A stretch of DNA of 46,515 nt, from positions 1 through 46,515 of the forward strand of contig CAZWRK010000014.1 of NCBI GenBank assembly GCA_964635875.1, given 5' to 3'. Numbering within the stretch: position 1 is the first letter of the stretch; the number at the start of each line of letters is the position of its first letter. The translations under genes and the position numbers were made by a program. This document shows, piece after piece, positions 37,824-45,595 of this stretch. This stretch comes from CAZWRK01 sp964635875. Its GTDB lineage: Bacteria > Pseudomonadota > Gammaproteobacteria > Burkholderiales > Aquaspirillaceae. The notes beneath the pieces were generated by a model that made no database searches, was not told the origin of the DNA, and saw only the letters and a list, made by a program, of their open reading frames with translations.

Positions 37824-38536
37824 TGCCCTTCTCCTAGTTTGCGTTGTAACTGATTTTTCTTTTCGATTCTCACTCGCCAATTAGCGTTGTTTTTAGACCA
37901 AGTAACTGGCGTTATTCCGGCAGGGATTCCGGTTTGCAGATCGAGCATGACTTTGTCGAGATTGTCTGCAAAGTGTACGTTTTTGTGTTTTACCCACGAC
38001 CCGAAAGGTCGGCATGTGGCACCATTTAGTTTAACGTCCGGCGCTACAACTATTACTGGTTTATTGGCGGCTAGCGCCATACCTACTTCGATAAGCGCGC
38101 CTAACAATGGAAAGTCTTCAGGCATAGCGTACAGCACTAGTACGTCGGCGGCTGGCACCTCTAATTCAATCACGGCCCATAGACGCTCAAAGTCTATTTC
38201 TTCTGGCACCTCTTCTTGAATCCAGGACGAAATTATATTGGTGCCGTTGCGTTGATAACGCCACCAAGTATCTGCATGTCTAACTTTAGACGACACGTAA
38301 ACAGCAGGCTTGTCCGGTGTTAACCTATTCTTTAACTGACTCAGTTTGAACAACCGATTTGGCGGAACTGCTTTGAGCTTGTTTAGCTCATCCGTCATCA
38401 TTAAAGCTCTACAAACCGCGCACATTAACCCGTCAGTGTAAGGCGGGCTGCCGCATTTACAGTCATAGTCGTTGATTAGGCTGTCGGCTAGTGATTTGTA
38501 ACAACTTAACGCCCAAGTGAATTTAACGTCTGACAC
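37820..38536 (-). CDS. nucleoside 2-deoxyribosyltransferase-like protein with N-terminal zinc ribbon
   Basis: 238 residues. C26, C28, C39 and C42 (DCKCGS, CAVC) suggest a zinc ribbon. The core from ~79 reads VYVSSKVRHADTWWRYQRNG, IISSWIQEE, then AADVLVLYAMPED and GALIEVGMALAANKPVIVV, the order seen in the NDT-like fold, where the conserved Glu (here E150) is the catalytic nucleophile. Enzymes of this fold move or hydrolyse the base-sugar bond of nucleosides or nucleotides. GTG 38536; SD weak (AAAGAAAG). The substrate is unknown. Confidence 0.75.
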   Translation of the reverse strand: MSDVKFTWALSCYKSLADSLINDYDCKCGSPPYTDGLMCAVCRALMMTDELNKLKAVPPNRLFKLSQLKNRLTPDKPAVYVSSKVRHADTWWRYQRNGTNIISSWIQEEVPEEIDFERLWAVIELEVPAADVLVLYAMPEDFPLLGALIEVGMALAANKPVIVVAPDVKLNGATCRPFGSWVKHKNVHFADNLDKVMLDLQTGIPAGITPVTWSKNNANWRVRIEKKNQLQRKLGEGQ

Positions 38537-38549
38537 TTTGTTTCTTTCT

Positions 38550-39119
38550 TTACATGATTATGAATCTGTCGAACACTTTTTTGCCGTTCTTGTACTGCTT
38601 GTGTAGTTCGGCGTAAGGCAGGTATTCAGCCTCGATTGGCCAAATATAACAAGCACCTTCCAGCTTAGCAGCTTGAGTCAGTATTTTGCCGCGAGCAGCA
38701 CCCTCAACGTATAACAGTAGGTTGAGTCGGACACCTTTGGGTATTAACGACGAAGTAGTGCCAATACTTGTAAAACTTGGAATGGGTTTTTGCTGCCAAG
38801 GCCGGTAGAACCTATCCCAAAATCCAGTGCCATGACCGTTTCTAGTCAGAGCTAAATCATGCGCTGCTGCTGTGTCTCCCCAGTAGTCAGTCCAGATACC
38901 TTTATAGCGTCGATAGAAGTCTTGGACCGACTCCATATGCTCTCTAGTGCCGGTGTCAGTCAGATCAATTTCTCGCGACAGTACCAGCAAGTCTAGCTGA
39001 CCAAAGTTGTACTCAACTTCATCGTCAGTGCCTTTAAGCGTTACTTCTCCACTAGACCACAGCAACGTGTGAATGTATTGCTTCTGGAACTCCGATAAGT
39101 CATCAAATTTGTTATGCAT
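38550..39119 (-). CDS. conserved phage protein, LTRNGHGxGFWDR family
   Basis: 189 residues. The diagnostic stretch is AAAHDLALTRNGHGTGFWDR near 85-104, a degenerate form of the 'AGHDFWLTRNGHGAGFWDR' motif I recall from many phage and plasmid proteins of unknown function. The C-terminal part has an unusual extension with ILTQAAKLEG. ATG 39119 follows CGGAGGAAAA. First gene downstream of the terminator, so a promoter may lie within or before 39120-39180. Confidence 0.78.
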   Translation of the reverse strand: MHNKFDDLSEFQKQYIHTLLWSSGEVTLKGTDDEVEYNFGQLDLLVLSREIDLTDTGTREHMESVQDFYRRYKGIWTDYWGDTAAAHDLALTRNGHGTGFWDRFYRPWQQKPIPSFTSIGTTSSLIPKGVRLNLLLYVEGAARGKILTQAAKLEGACYIWPIEAEYLPYAELHKQYKNGKKVFDRFIIM

Positions 39120-39144
39120 TTTTCCTCCGAGTAGCTAAACAAAT

Positions 39145-39177
39145 AAAAAAGCCCTAGTGCTATTAGCACTAGGGCTT
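39145..39177 (-). terminator. rho-independent terminator
   Basis: On the minus strand GCCCTAGTGC, a five-base loop and GCACTAGGGC (39175 to 39151) form a perfect 10-bp stem followed by six T (39150-39145), just after the stop of 39181-39534. This is the only canonical intrinsic terminator I found in the window, so it probably separates two transcription units. Confidence 0.93.
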
Positions 39178-39180
39178 CGG

Positions 39181-39534
39181 TTACTTGTTTGGTCGAATTG
39201 TCGGCGGACCGCCAGCGTGCCACACTCTACCCTCGCCGCCGTCTGTTGGAGCGTCATTAAACTCAGGATGAGCAGGGTAGGAAAACTCAATCATTGCGAA
39301 GTTGGCAATGTCTACGAGGTAATCGGCGTTGCCTGTTTCCTCGTACTTCTTAAGTCGAGTTTTGAGATTCTTAATCGCATTTACTTTATGCGGGTAGGCG
39401 TCTCGCACTTTACCGTATTTATGCAGCGACATTTCCATTGCCGCGTCCATACGTCGAATAAACTTTTCGTTTGTTTCTGTGTGCCTACCATTGACGAGTT
39501 GCTGCTGTTTTGCCTTTTTAGTATGTCTCGGCAT
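39181..39534 (-). CDS. conserved phage protein, YLVDxANFAMIEF family
   Basis: 117 residues. Contains LKKYEETGNADYLVDIANFA then MIEFSYP, a pattern I recall from uncharacterised phage-encoded proteins (RLxKYxxTGNxEYLVDxANFAMxEF). Basic N-terminus, Gly-rich C-terminus. ATG 39534 forms a TAATG junction with the upstream gene; the stop abuts the terminator. Confidence 0.78.
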   Translation of the reverse strand: MPRHTKKAKQQQLVNGRHTETNEKFIRRMDAAMEMSLHKYGKVRDAYPHKVNAIKNLKTRLKKYEETGNADYLVDIANFAMIEFSYPAHPEFNDAPTDGGEGRVWHAGGPPTIRPNK

Positions 39535-39806
39535 TAGACATAGTCACTCAATGTTTCACTGGACATATTTTTGGGAACATACGCTACGGGTGACACTCGA
39601 AAGTCCAGGCATTTCTTGGCGTGTCGCAACACTTGACCAAGGTGCTCTAGTTTGTCTTTTTCAGTGCTAGCTGCCTTGTCGAGCACTAGCTGACGACCGC
39701 CAGAAAGCACTACGACAGATAGCACAAATATTACTGGTAGCTGATCTAATTTGTCAGCTGTGGTTTGTGCTTGCGGAGGCAAGCCGAACTTGCCAATTAT
39801 GCTCAC
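39534..39806 (-). CDS. hypothetical protein, 90 aa, GTG start
   Basis: Not recognised; short alpha/beta protein (LPVIFVLSVVVLSGGRQLVL). GTG 39806 overlaps the upstream TGA as GTGA and has AGGTGTTCG upstream. Coupled at both ends. Confidence 0.7.
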   Translation of the reverse strand: MSIIGKFGLPPQAQTTADKLDQLPVIFVLSVVVLSGGRQLVLDKAASTEKDKLEHLGQVLRHAKKCLDFRVSPVAYVPKNMSSETLSDYV

Positions 39807-40201
39807 CGAACACCTATCACTACTCGCAAAGGAACTCTGCCGTTATAGCGTTCCGACAACAGTTGTTCGGCGCGAGTTTTACTCTCAACGCATATGGCAG
39901 TAAGGGCTAGCGATGAAGTTAAAGTTAGCTCGGAATGTTTCTCCGAACTGCCGCCAATTTTGTTGAGGTTATTAACGTAGGTTACGGCTTTATCTACTAG
40001 CTGGCGAGCGTCAGCTTCAATCAAAGCATCAGAGATTTTTTGCGCGGGCGACATAGCACAGTCGTATGCTGTCCTACCCTGCATCAACTGAATCGGCCCA
40101 GACGCTTCTGAACTTTGCAACCGCATTGCTAATTCCCTGCTAAAGTAAGAGCAGAACACGAAGCACGCTTTCCTCGCCGCAGCTAAGAAAGCGTGCTTCA
40201 T
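39803..40201 (-). CDS. hypothetical protein, 132 aa, start embedded in a hairpin
   Basis: Not recognised; helical, with a terminal arginine-rich RVPLRVVIGVR. ATG 40201 lacks an SD and its first codons form one arm of a perfect 13-bp hairpin (40160-40199). ATG 40126 (residue 26) has AGGGAATTAGC upstream and would give 107 residues, leaving the hairpin in the leader. I cannot decide between the two. Confidence 0.7.
   Translation of the reverse strand: MKHAFLAAARKACFVFCSYFSRELAMRLQSSEASGPIQLMQGRTAYDCAMSPAQKISDALIEADARQLVDKAVTYVNNLNKIGGSSEKHSELTLTSSLALTAICVESKTRAEQLLSERYNGRVPLRVVIGVR
40160..40199. repeat. perfect 13-bp inverted repeat at a gene start
   Basis: GAAGCACGCTTTC (40160-40172) is the exact reverse complement of 40187-40199, with a 14-base loop. 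The outer arm borders the candidate ATG at 40201. It could hide or expose the start, or act as a weak transcription stop before ATG 40126; no T-run is present. Confidence 0.9.
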
Positions 40202-40244
40202 TACTGGTAACGAGCGTCAATTATTATGACGCTGTAACATGGTT

Positions 40245-40472
40245 TTATTTAGATATTGGTTTCACGGCGGCTGGTCTTAATCCAAAGTCCAGCGTAACTA
40301 GTCGCTCACGAAATTCCACAGGATGCTCTTGTTGCGTTAGCACTTCGATTAATCCTGGTTCGTATTCGACTACTATTACAACTGGATTTTTATTGTCGTC
40401 GCAAATTACCAGCGATTTGTGCGTGGTAATTTTTCTGCCGTTTTCCATATCGAGACTGACTACGTGCAGCAT
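40245..40472 (-). CDS. hypothetical protein, 75 aa
   Basis: A short beta-rich protein (SLVICDDNKNPVVIVVEYEP). Not recognised. ATG 40472 has TAGGCGATAA upstream. Followed by a 43-base gap with a small 7-bp hairpin (40213-40233). Confidence 0.72.
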   Translation of the reverse strand: MLHVVSLDMENGRKITTHKSLVICDDNKNPVVIVVEYEPGLIEVLTQQEHPVEFRERLVTLDFGLRPAAVKPISK

Positions 40473-40483
40473 TTATCGCCTAA

Positions 40484-41083
40484 TTAACTCTCACCGTGGC
40501 CAATCATCTTAGCAAGTTCACTGGCAACTAGGAATCTGTCTTTTAGTGACATTTGTTCGCTACCCGATTTTTGTTCGCCACCTGGCGGAGGCAGCGCACC
40601 TTGCATCGGTCCTATCGGCGGAATTGCCCCGCCGCCCGATTGCGACACGCCGGAGAAATCTCCTGACTGGCTCATCGAGGCTAATTGCGACAAGCCTTCA
40701 CTCGTCGGCACCATAGCTGAGGGCGGCACTTGAATGCCCATTCCCTCGGCCATAAGCGTGCAGATTTTTAATATCTGCAAAAGCGTGACGTTGACATCTA
40801 CCTTTGGCTTTAGCGCGCCAGCACCAGCGGCGCCGCCTTGCGCACCGCCCATGCCAGAGAATTGACTCGCCAGCGCATCCACCTTTGCGGATAATTCGGC
40901 TATCGCCGGATCAGGTCCAGGTGGCGGCGCAGCCGCAGCATCAGGTGGCGCGCCAGCAGCGGCAGGATCGCCACCGCCACCGGCCATTAAGCCGGGGTCC
41001 ACGAAAGCGGACTTGTCGGATTGCGCCTTAAATTCCAGCATTTTGAGCATAGCTTGCGTCTTTAAGTTTACGGCTGAACCCAT
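40484..41083 (-). CDS. low-complexity Pro/Gly/Ala-rich protein downstream of RNA polymerase
   Basis: 199 residues. A helical N-terminus (SAVNLKTQAMLKMLEFKAQS), Gly/Ala/Pro-rich linkers (GGGGDPAAAGAPPDAAAAPP), a short hydrophobic core (LLQILKICTLMAEGMGIQVP) and a helical C-terminus (LKDRFLVASELAKMIGHGE). Not recognised; a virion or accessory subunit of the polymerase is possible. ATG 41083 has AGGAGG (41094-41099) upstream. It is in the same frame as the polymerase gene, nine codons after its TGA, but the strong SD argues for a separate protein. Confidence 0.78.
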   Translation of the reverse strand: MGSAVNLKTQAMLKMLEFKAQSDKSAFVDPGLMAGGGGDPAAAGAPPDAAAAPPPGPDPAIAELSAKVDALASQFSGMGGAQGGAAGAGALKPKVDVNVTLLQILKICTLMAEGMGIQVPPSAMVPTSEGLSQLASMSQSGDFSGVSQSGGGAIPPIGPMQGALPPPGGEQKSGSEQMSLKDRFLVASELAKMIGHGES

Positions 41084-41093
41084 AAGGGGGGTG

Positions 41094-41099
41094 CCTCCT
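41094..41099 (-). promoter_or_regulatory. strong Shine-Dalgarno of the 199-aa gene
   Basis: AGGAGG on the minus strand, ten bases from ATG 41083. It decides that 40484-41083 starts by itself and is not a readthrough extension of the in-frame RNA polymerase gene ending at 41111. Confidence 0.85.
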
Positions 41100-41110
41100 A
41101 AATGTCGGGA

Positions 41111-44100
41111 TCATGTCAAAAGGTCGACTTCATCATCTATGCCAAGCAGGCCCTTAGAAACGGCTTCCTTTGCGGCTTGAATATCCGTAAATGTCCGTTT
41201 TCTATTTTTCGATTTTTTGGTAGAGGCGGCATAAATACCGCCTACATATTCCTGGCCTGGCATGTGCATCGGTGTTTTAAAATCGGCCGCGCTAATTAAA
41301 TTCTTGCTCGGCAATAATTTTTCCAAGGCTTCCTTAATTGCCTTTTCGCTTGCCGGAACGTGAAATTGCATTGCGTCGCCGTCGAAATCGGCGCTAAAGC
41401 CTTTAACCACTAGCGGGCTAATTTGTAGAGTATCATTTTGCACTAATTTGGGCATAAATGCTAGAGTACTAAATTTATGCCAAGCTGGTGCGCGGTCGAT
41501 TAGAATTGGATGAACGTCTAATTCCGCCAGTAATTCTTTTTTGGCTACGTCAGTACGGTCTTCTACTTGTCGCATTGCGTCGCCAAGTTTCATACCTCTT
41601 CGACGTAATCTTCGTACTACCGGTATTTTGAATACGTTCCAGGCGGCTTCTTCAGGTAAACCGACTGTATCCATATCAAAATCAGGGTTAGGCGTAATTA
41701 CACCTCTACCGACCATATCTACAGCGGTACCGATTAATCGGCGCTGTACTGTACCTGTTTTAGGGCTATTGCCAAAAATATGCGCGAGTAGTCCTTTGAC
41801 TTTTTTCTCTTGCAGCTTTGGATGAACAGGATCGCCTAAACCAGTAACAGCCTGAAAGGCTTTGTACACGGCTAGTCGCTCGTCGCCAATATCGTCTACT
41901 AAATCGGAAGCTGTCGATAAGTTATCGTTGGCTTCTAGCAGTTCTTTATAGAGATAGTTGGCATCAGATACTAGCGGCATTCCATCGCCGCCCTGCATCA
42001 GCGTGACAGGTCGAAACATAGGCGGCAGCACTGGTACGGCGTCTAGCATCCATTCTTTTGGATGAATACCAAGCCTATCGGCTGCCTTCAGATACTTCAG
42101 CCTGCGCACAGCGCTATCGCGTTTGCCCTTCTTTCCTGAATCTATGTCGTCTCTAGCGTTATCGATTTCTTTTTTGATATCAATACTCGCTAGCGCTTTT
42201 TGCAAACCAGCCGGACCAGTTTGTCCGTTTGGTAATTGCTCTTTTCCAGCCAGTACCGCGTCAAACTGCTTTTGCGTTAAGCCAAGTAACCGGCGAATGG
42301 GTTCTTCCATTGCCGGGTTTGGCATAGGCTCATGCAGTTTAATTGCCGACCACCGATTTCCACCAGGCCCGCCTGTTAGAGACGGATCGAATAGCCCGCC
42401 TGGTACTGGTTCTTGGTTTTTGCCGAAGTCTAACGTCTCGCCATTCTTTAAATATCTGTCGCCAGTGTATTGCTTAACGTCAGCATTTGTCATAGCCATT
42501 ACGTTAGTCGTAGCACCATCTTCAACTACGTTGATCCCGGCACCACGTAACTGATTGACGAATTTCCGATACACATATGGCACTTCTGGTGCAGGCATAG
42601 GATGCCCACTCATAAATGCCAACCACATATCTGGATTCTTTTGACCACGCACTACCGAGGCGTCATAGATATTCTCTACAGCACCGTGAGATAGCAGCGC
42701 GTTCATTAGCAGCAAACCAACTTGCTTACTACCTTCGGGTCCGCCTTTCGCTGGCACTTCTTCTTGAGTATAGCTACCGAATGCTCGGCCCTGTAATTTA
42801 TCTTCGGCCATGTGGCTTAGTTTCATTACAAAGCGATTTCCAACGGCTATATCCTTAATTGCTCGGCCAGTTTCTGGATCAGTTACATCTTCCAGATCGC
42901 TAAGACCGTGTTTGGCTAGCTCCTGTAGTCCGTATTCAACAGCATCATCTTCCGACTGAAACTCAGGTAGCTTATACGCTTTGCCTGTCTTCTCGGCTAT
43001 CTTACCTAGCGCTAGTTCGAGCATCTGGATAGGATTACCACGGCTGATAATACTGAGCGGGTTAGCTAGTATCTCTAACGGTTTTCCATCAGCAGCTATA
43101 GGCATCTGGTCGTCAGGGACGATGCCTGAAACCACCGATTTATCACCGTAGCGAAATGCTAACTTATCGCCTACCTTCATTTCCGACGTAGACTTAACAA
43201 CGACGTTTACGCCTTTGTCACTTTTGAATACGTCAGTAACTATGCCAGGATTACTGTGCTCCCACGTCTCGGCAGAGTTGTTGTAAATTGGCTTGCCTTT
43301 ACGGTGTATTTTACCGTAGGCAGTTTCTCGCTCTTTGGCACCCAGAATCAATGGATCGCCGTAATTAACTTGTGTACCAGGTTTAATTACTCCATCGTCG
43401 TCGATATTATCCAGCTGCTCTCGTTTGAACGCAGATGGAAATAAGCTGACAAACTCTCGCTTCTTCCACTTGGTTTTGTCGTCGTACTCAATTGCGTGCT
43501 GGTACATATGCTCAGACGTAAGGCGCTTTGCTAAGCTTTCCGATATGCGGATAGCATCCTCAAAGTTATAGCCCTTATCTGCCATGTAACCGACACGAAC
43601 GTTGAGTCCTAGCGCTGCCGTACCATTATCATCCGTGAAGTTGGACTTCGCCAACAACTGCCCAGGTTTAAATGAGTCGCCCGGCTGCACCAGCGTAGTA
43701 TTATGCAAACCTGATTTTCGGTTCAGCACGAAATTGTTGTATAGCGGAATCTTAGCTTTCTCGGCTTTACCAGTTCCCGGCTCGTAGTACTCTACTGTCA
43801 TTTCATCCGGGCTAACTGATAATACTTTACCGTGTTTCTGCGCTCTGACGGCTCCTAACTTAGAACCGTAATGGTCTTCGTAAGATTTCTCCGGGTCATC
43901 AGTCATGCCGTATTGAACAAATGGTGCCTCACCTTTCACCAAGCCTAATGCCTGCGTAGCCATTCTAGAACCCATCGCCACGCGCTGGGCTTTCATCTTA
44001 GACATACCAGGCACAAACAAAGCTAGCGGCGAGAAGGCTTTATTGAAGTCTTCAAATACGTACTTGACCTCTTCTTTTGGATAAATGTCTAACTGCCCAT

Positions 44101-45583
44101 TCTTCATACCGTAGATGCGTTTAGTTTTACGCATCATCTGGTCCGGTGTCGTAACAACAGCCCCCGTAAGGTCTTGCGAAGATCGGTATACAACCTTGTT
44201 CTTTGACAAGTCGTAGAACGGTGATAATACTCGGCCATTTTTTCCCTTTCGCAGAGAGGATGCCAAGTGAAGATCAATACCTACGCGTTCGGATTCAGGT
44301 GTACGGATTGGGTCAATAAAGAAGGCATGGCTAGACTGTACCATACGGCTTTCATCTGGTACCGAGTCTAACGAGTTAAGCCCGCCTTCACCCATTTTGG
44401 TGATGCGGGTTACGCGGTCTAGAATTTCCGCTGGATTAACTTCTTCCAGAGGCTGAGCTAACCCGCTATTCATTATTACTGAGTCGAGTTGCTTTGTTAG
44501 CGCCCCGGCGTTTATGTGCTTCAGATTGCCAGTAAACGTGGCGCGACTGAGTAACTCTTTGCGTAGTCTGCCGTAGTCTTTCTCTAGACGCTCAGAGAAT
44601 AAGTCTTCAGGCCCGTGAATTGTTTGGTAGGCCAAATTATCGCGGTCATCGACTTCTTGTTCGCCGCGAGATACTCCAAGCAGCTTCTTGGTAATATCGA
44701 GAATAGCATCCTTGTCGATATTCTTGTATGGCTTGCCCAGAGTAGACTGCATCACGTCTGGGTCTAGCCGCATACTCTTTACGACATTAGCCACAGCTTC
44801 GTTGATGTTTTCTCCCGGCTTACGCTTACTCGCACCAACAAGCTTATCATATAGCTTATTGACGATTGAATTGCTGTCAGTAGCCAGGTTAGCTGCGTAA
44901 ATCTCGTCGCCCCACGCTTCTCGCAAGTCTTTGTCGGTAGCGCCTAGCACGCGAAGTAGCGGCATTAGCGGAACCATAGACTGCTGTAAGCGCATATGGA
45001 ACGTACTTTTCTCAGGATTGAGAAAGTAACGATGACTGACGCCTTCGCCAGGTAGTAAGTTGGCGTGTGCTTCAATCTCACCGTTTTCTTTCATACGAGT
45101 AAACACGCCAGGTCGTAATCGCAACTGGTTGCTTATCGTATATTCAACACCGTTGTAAATGACCGTACCTCTGTCCGTCATATACGGTACGCGAGCTATA
45201 GTCATTTTCTTGGAGTCTAGAACTTGGTTAGTTTTGTTATCCACAAGCTCCCAAGTTCCAGCCAATCTGCGTCCAAGTGTTTTACCGCCGATGATGGCTT
45301 GCTTTTGCGCCTTGTAGTCGTAGTCAGCATCATCAATGTAGTCTACGTCTTTTAGGTGCAAAGTATGACGAGAATTAGAAACTGGCTGTAGTTTCTTAGC
45401 AGCCTCTAGCGTTCTGTCATAAATAGCCTGCCGCGTAGCCACCATGTCGTCAAAGTCACGGTAGGATTCTTCCTCGTCATCGTTTTGAATTACCGGAGGC
45501 TTGGGCAAGGGCATTGGTGGTTTAACTACATTCTTAGCCGACGGTAGTAAAACTGGTGACTGATTAGGCAATTCGTTAGGCAT
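41111..45583 (-). CDS. RNA polymerase beta subunit fused to N-terminal half of beta'
   Basis: 1490 residues. The beta part runs in order: IYNGVEYTISNQLRLRPGVF (~142-161), the TPESERVG fork-region motif, GYNFEDAIRISE (~670), GDKLAFRYGDKSVV with the NTP-binding lysines (~804) and FGSYTQEE (~935). Beta' follows without a break: GGLFDPSLTGG (~1062), AVPVLPPMFRPV (~1187), VGRGVI, LIDRAPAWHKFSTLAF and the Mg-binding SADFDGDAMQFHVP (~1400). It ends soon after with VSKGLLGIDDEVDLLT, so the bridge helix, trigger loop and rest of beta' are absent and must be elsewhere. No beta' zinc finger near the junction. ATG 45583. Confidence 0.95.
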   Translation of the reverse strand: MPNELPNQSPVLLPSAKNVVKPPMPLPKPPVIQNDDEEESYRDFDDMVATRQAIYDRTLEAAKKLQPVSNSRHTLHLKDVDYIDDADYDYKAQKQAIIGGKTLGRRLAGTWELVDNKTNQVLDSKKMTIARVPYMTDRGTVIYNGVEYTISNQLRLRPGVFTRMKENGEIEAHANLLPGEGVSHRYFLNPEKSTFHMRLQQSMVPLMPLLRVLGATDKDLREAWGDEIYAANLATDSNSIVNKLYDKLVGASKRKPGENINEAVANVVKSMRLDPDVMQSTLGKPYKNIDKDAILDITKKLLGVSRGEQEVDDRDNLAYQTIHGPEDLFSERLEKDYGRLRKELLSRATFTGNLKHINAGALTKQLDSVIMNSGLAQPLEEVNPAEILDRVTRITKMGEGGLNSLDSVPDESRMVQSSHAFFIDPIRTPESERVGIDLHLASSLRKGKNGRVLSPFYDLSKNKVVYRSSQDLTGAVVTTPDQMMRKTKRIYGMKNGQLDIYPKEEVKYVFEDFNKAFSPLALFVPGMSKMKAQRVAMGSRMATQALGLVKGEAPFVQYGMTDDPEKSYEDHYGSKLGAVRAQKHGKVLSVSPDEMTVEYYEPGTGKAEKAKIPLYNNFVLNRKSGLHNTTLVQPGDSFKPGQLLAKSNFTDDNGTAALGLNVRVGYMADKGYNFEDAIRISESLAKRLTSEHMYQHAIEYDDKTKWKKREFVSLFPSAFKREQLDNIDDDGVIKPGTQVNYGDPLILGAKERETAYGKIHRKGKPIYNNSAETWEHSNPGIVTDVFKSDKGVNVVVKSTSEMKVGDKLAFRYGDKSVVSGIVPDDQMPIAADGKPLEILANPLSIISRGNPIQMLELALGKIAEKTGKAYKLPEFQSEDDAVEYGLQELAKHGLSDLEDVTDPETGRAIKDIAVGNRFVMKLSHMAEDKLQGRAFGSYTQEEVPAKGGPEGSKQVGLLLMNALLSHGAVENIYDASVVRGQKNPDMWLAFMSGHPMPAPEVPYVYRKFVNQLRGAGINVVEDGATTNVMAMTNADVKQYTGDRYLKNGETLDFGKNQEPVPGGLFDPSLTGGPGGNRWSAIKLHEPMPNPAMEEPIRRLLGLTQKQFDAVLAGKEQLPNGQTGPAGLQKALASIDIKKEIDNARDDIDSGKKGKRDSAVRRLKYLKAADRLGIHPKEWMLDAVPVLPPMFRPVTLMQGGDGMPLVSDANYLYKELLEANDNLSTASDLVDDIGDERLAVYKAFQAVTGLGDPVHPKLQEKKVKGLLAHIFGNSPKTGTVQRRLIGTAVDMVGRGVITPNPDFDMDTVGLPEEAAWNVFKIPVVRRLRRRGMKLGDAMRQVEDRTDVAKKELLAELDVHPILIDRAPAWHKFSTLAFMPKLVQNDTLQISPLVVKGFSADFDGDAMQFHVPASEKAIKEALEKLLPSKNLISAADFKTPMHMPGQEYVGGIYAASTKKSKNRKRTFTDIQAAKEAVSKGLLGIDDEVDLLT

Positions 45584-45595
45584 AGATTCCTCTAC

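Noticed and set aside
41081..41113. In-frame continuation of the RNA polymerase gene into the 199-aa gene through TGA
   Set aside because: AGGAGG lies between the TGA and the next ATG at correct spacing, so two separate proteins are the simpler reading.
42123..42554. Plus-strand open frame of 143 codons opposite the polymerase gene
   Set aside because: It is antisense to strongly conserved beta' sequence and its translation is Ser/Cys/Pro-rich, as shadow frames often are; all other genes are on the minus strand.
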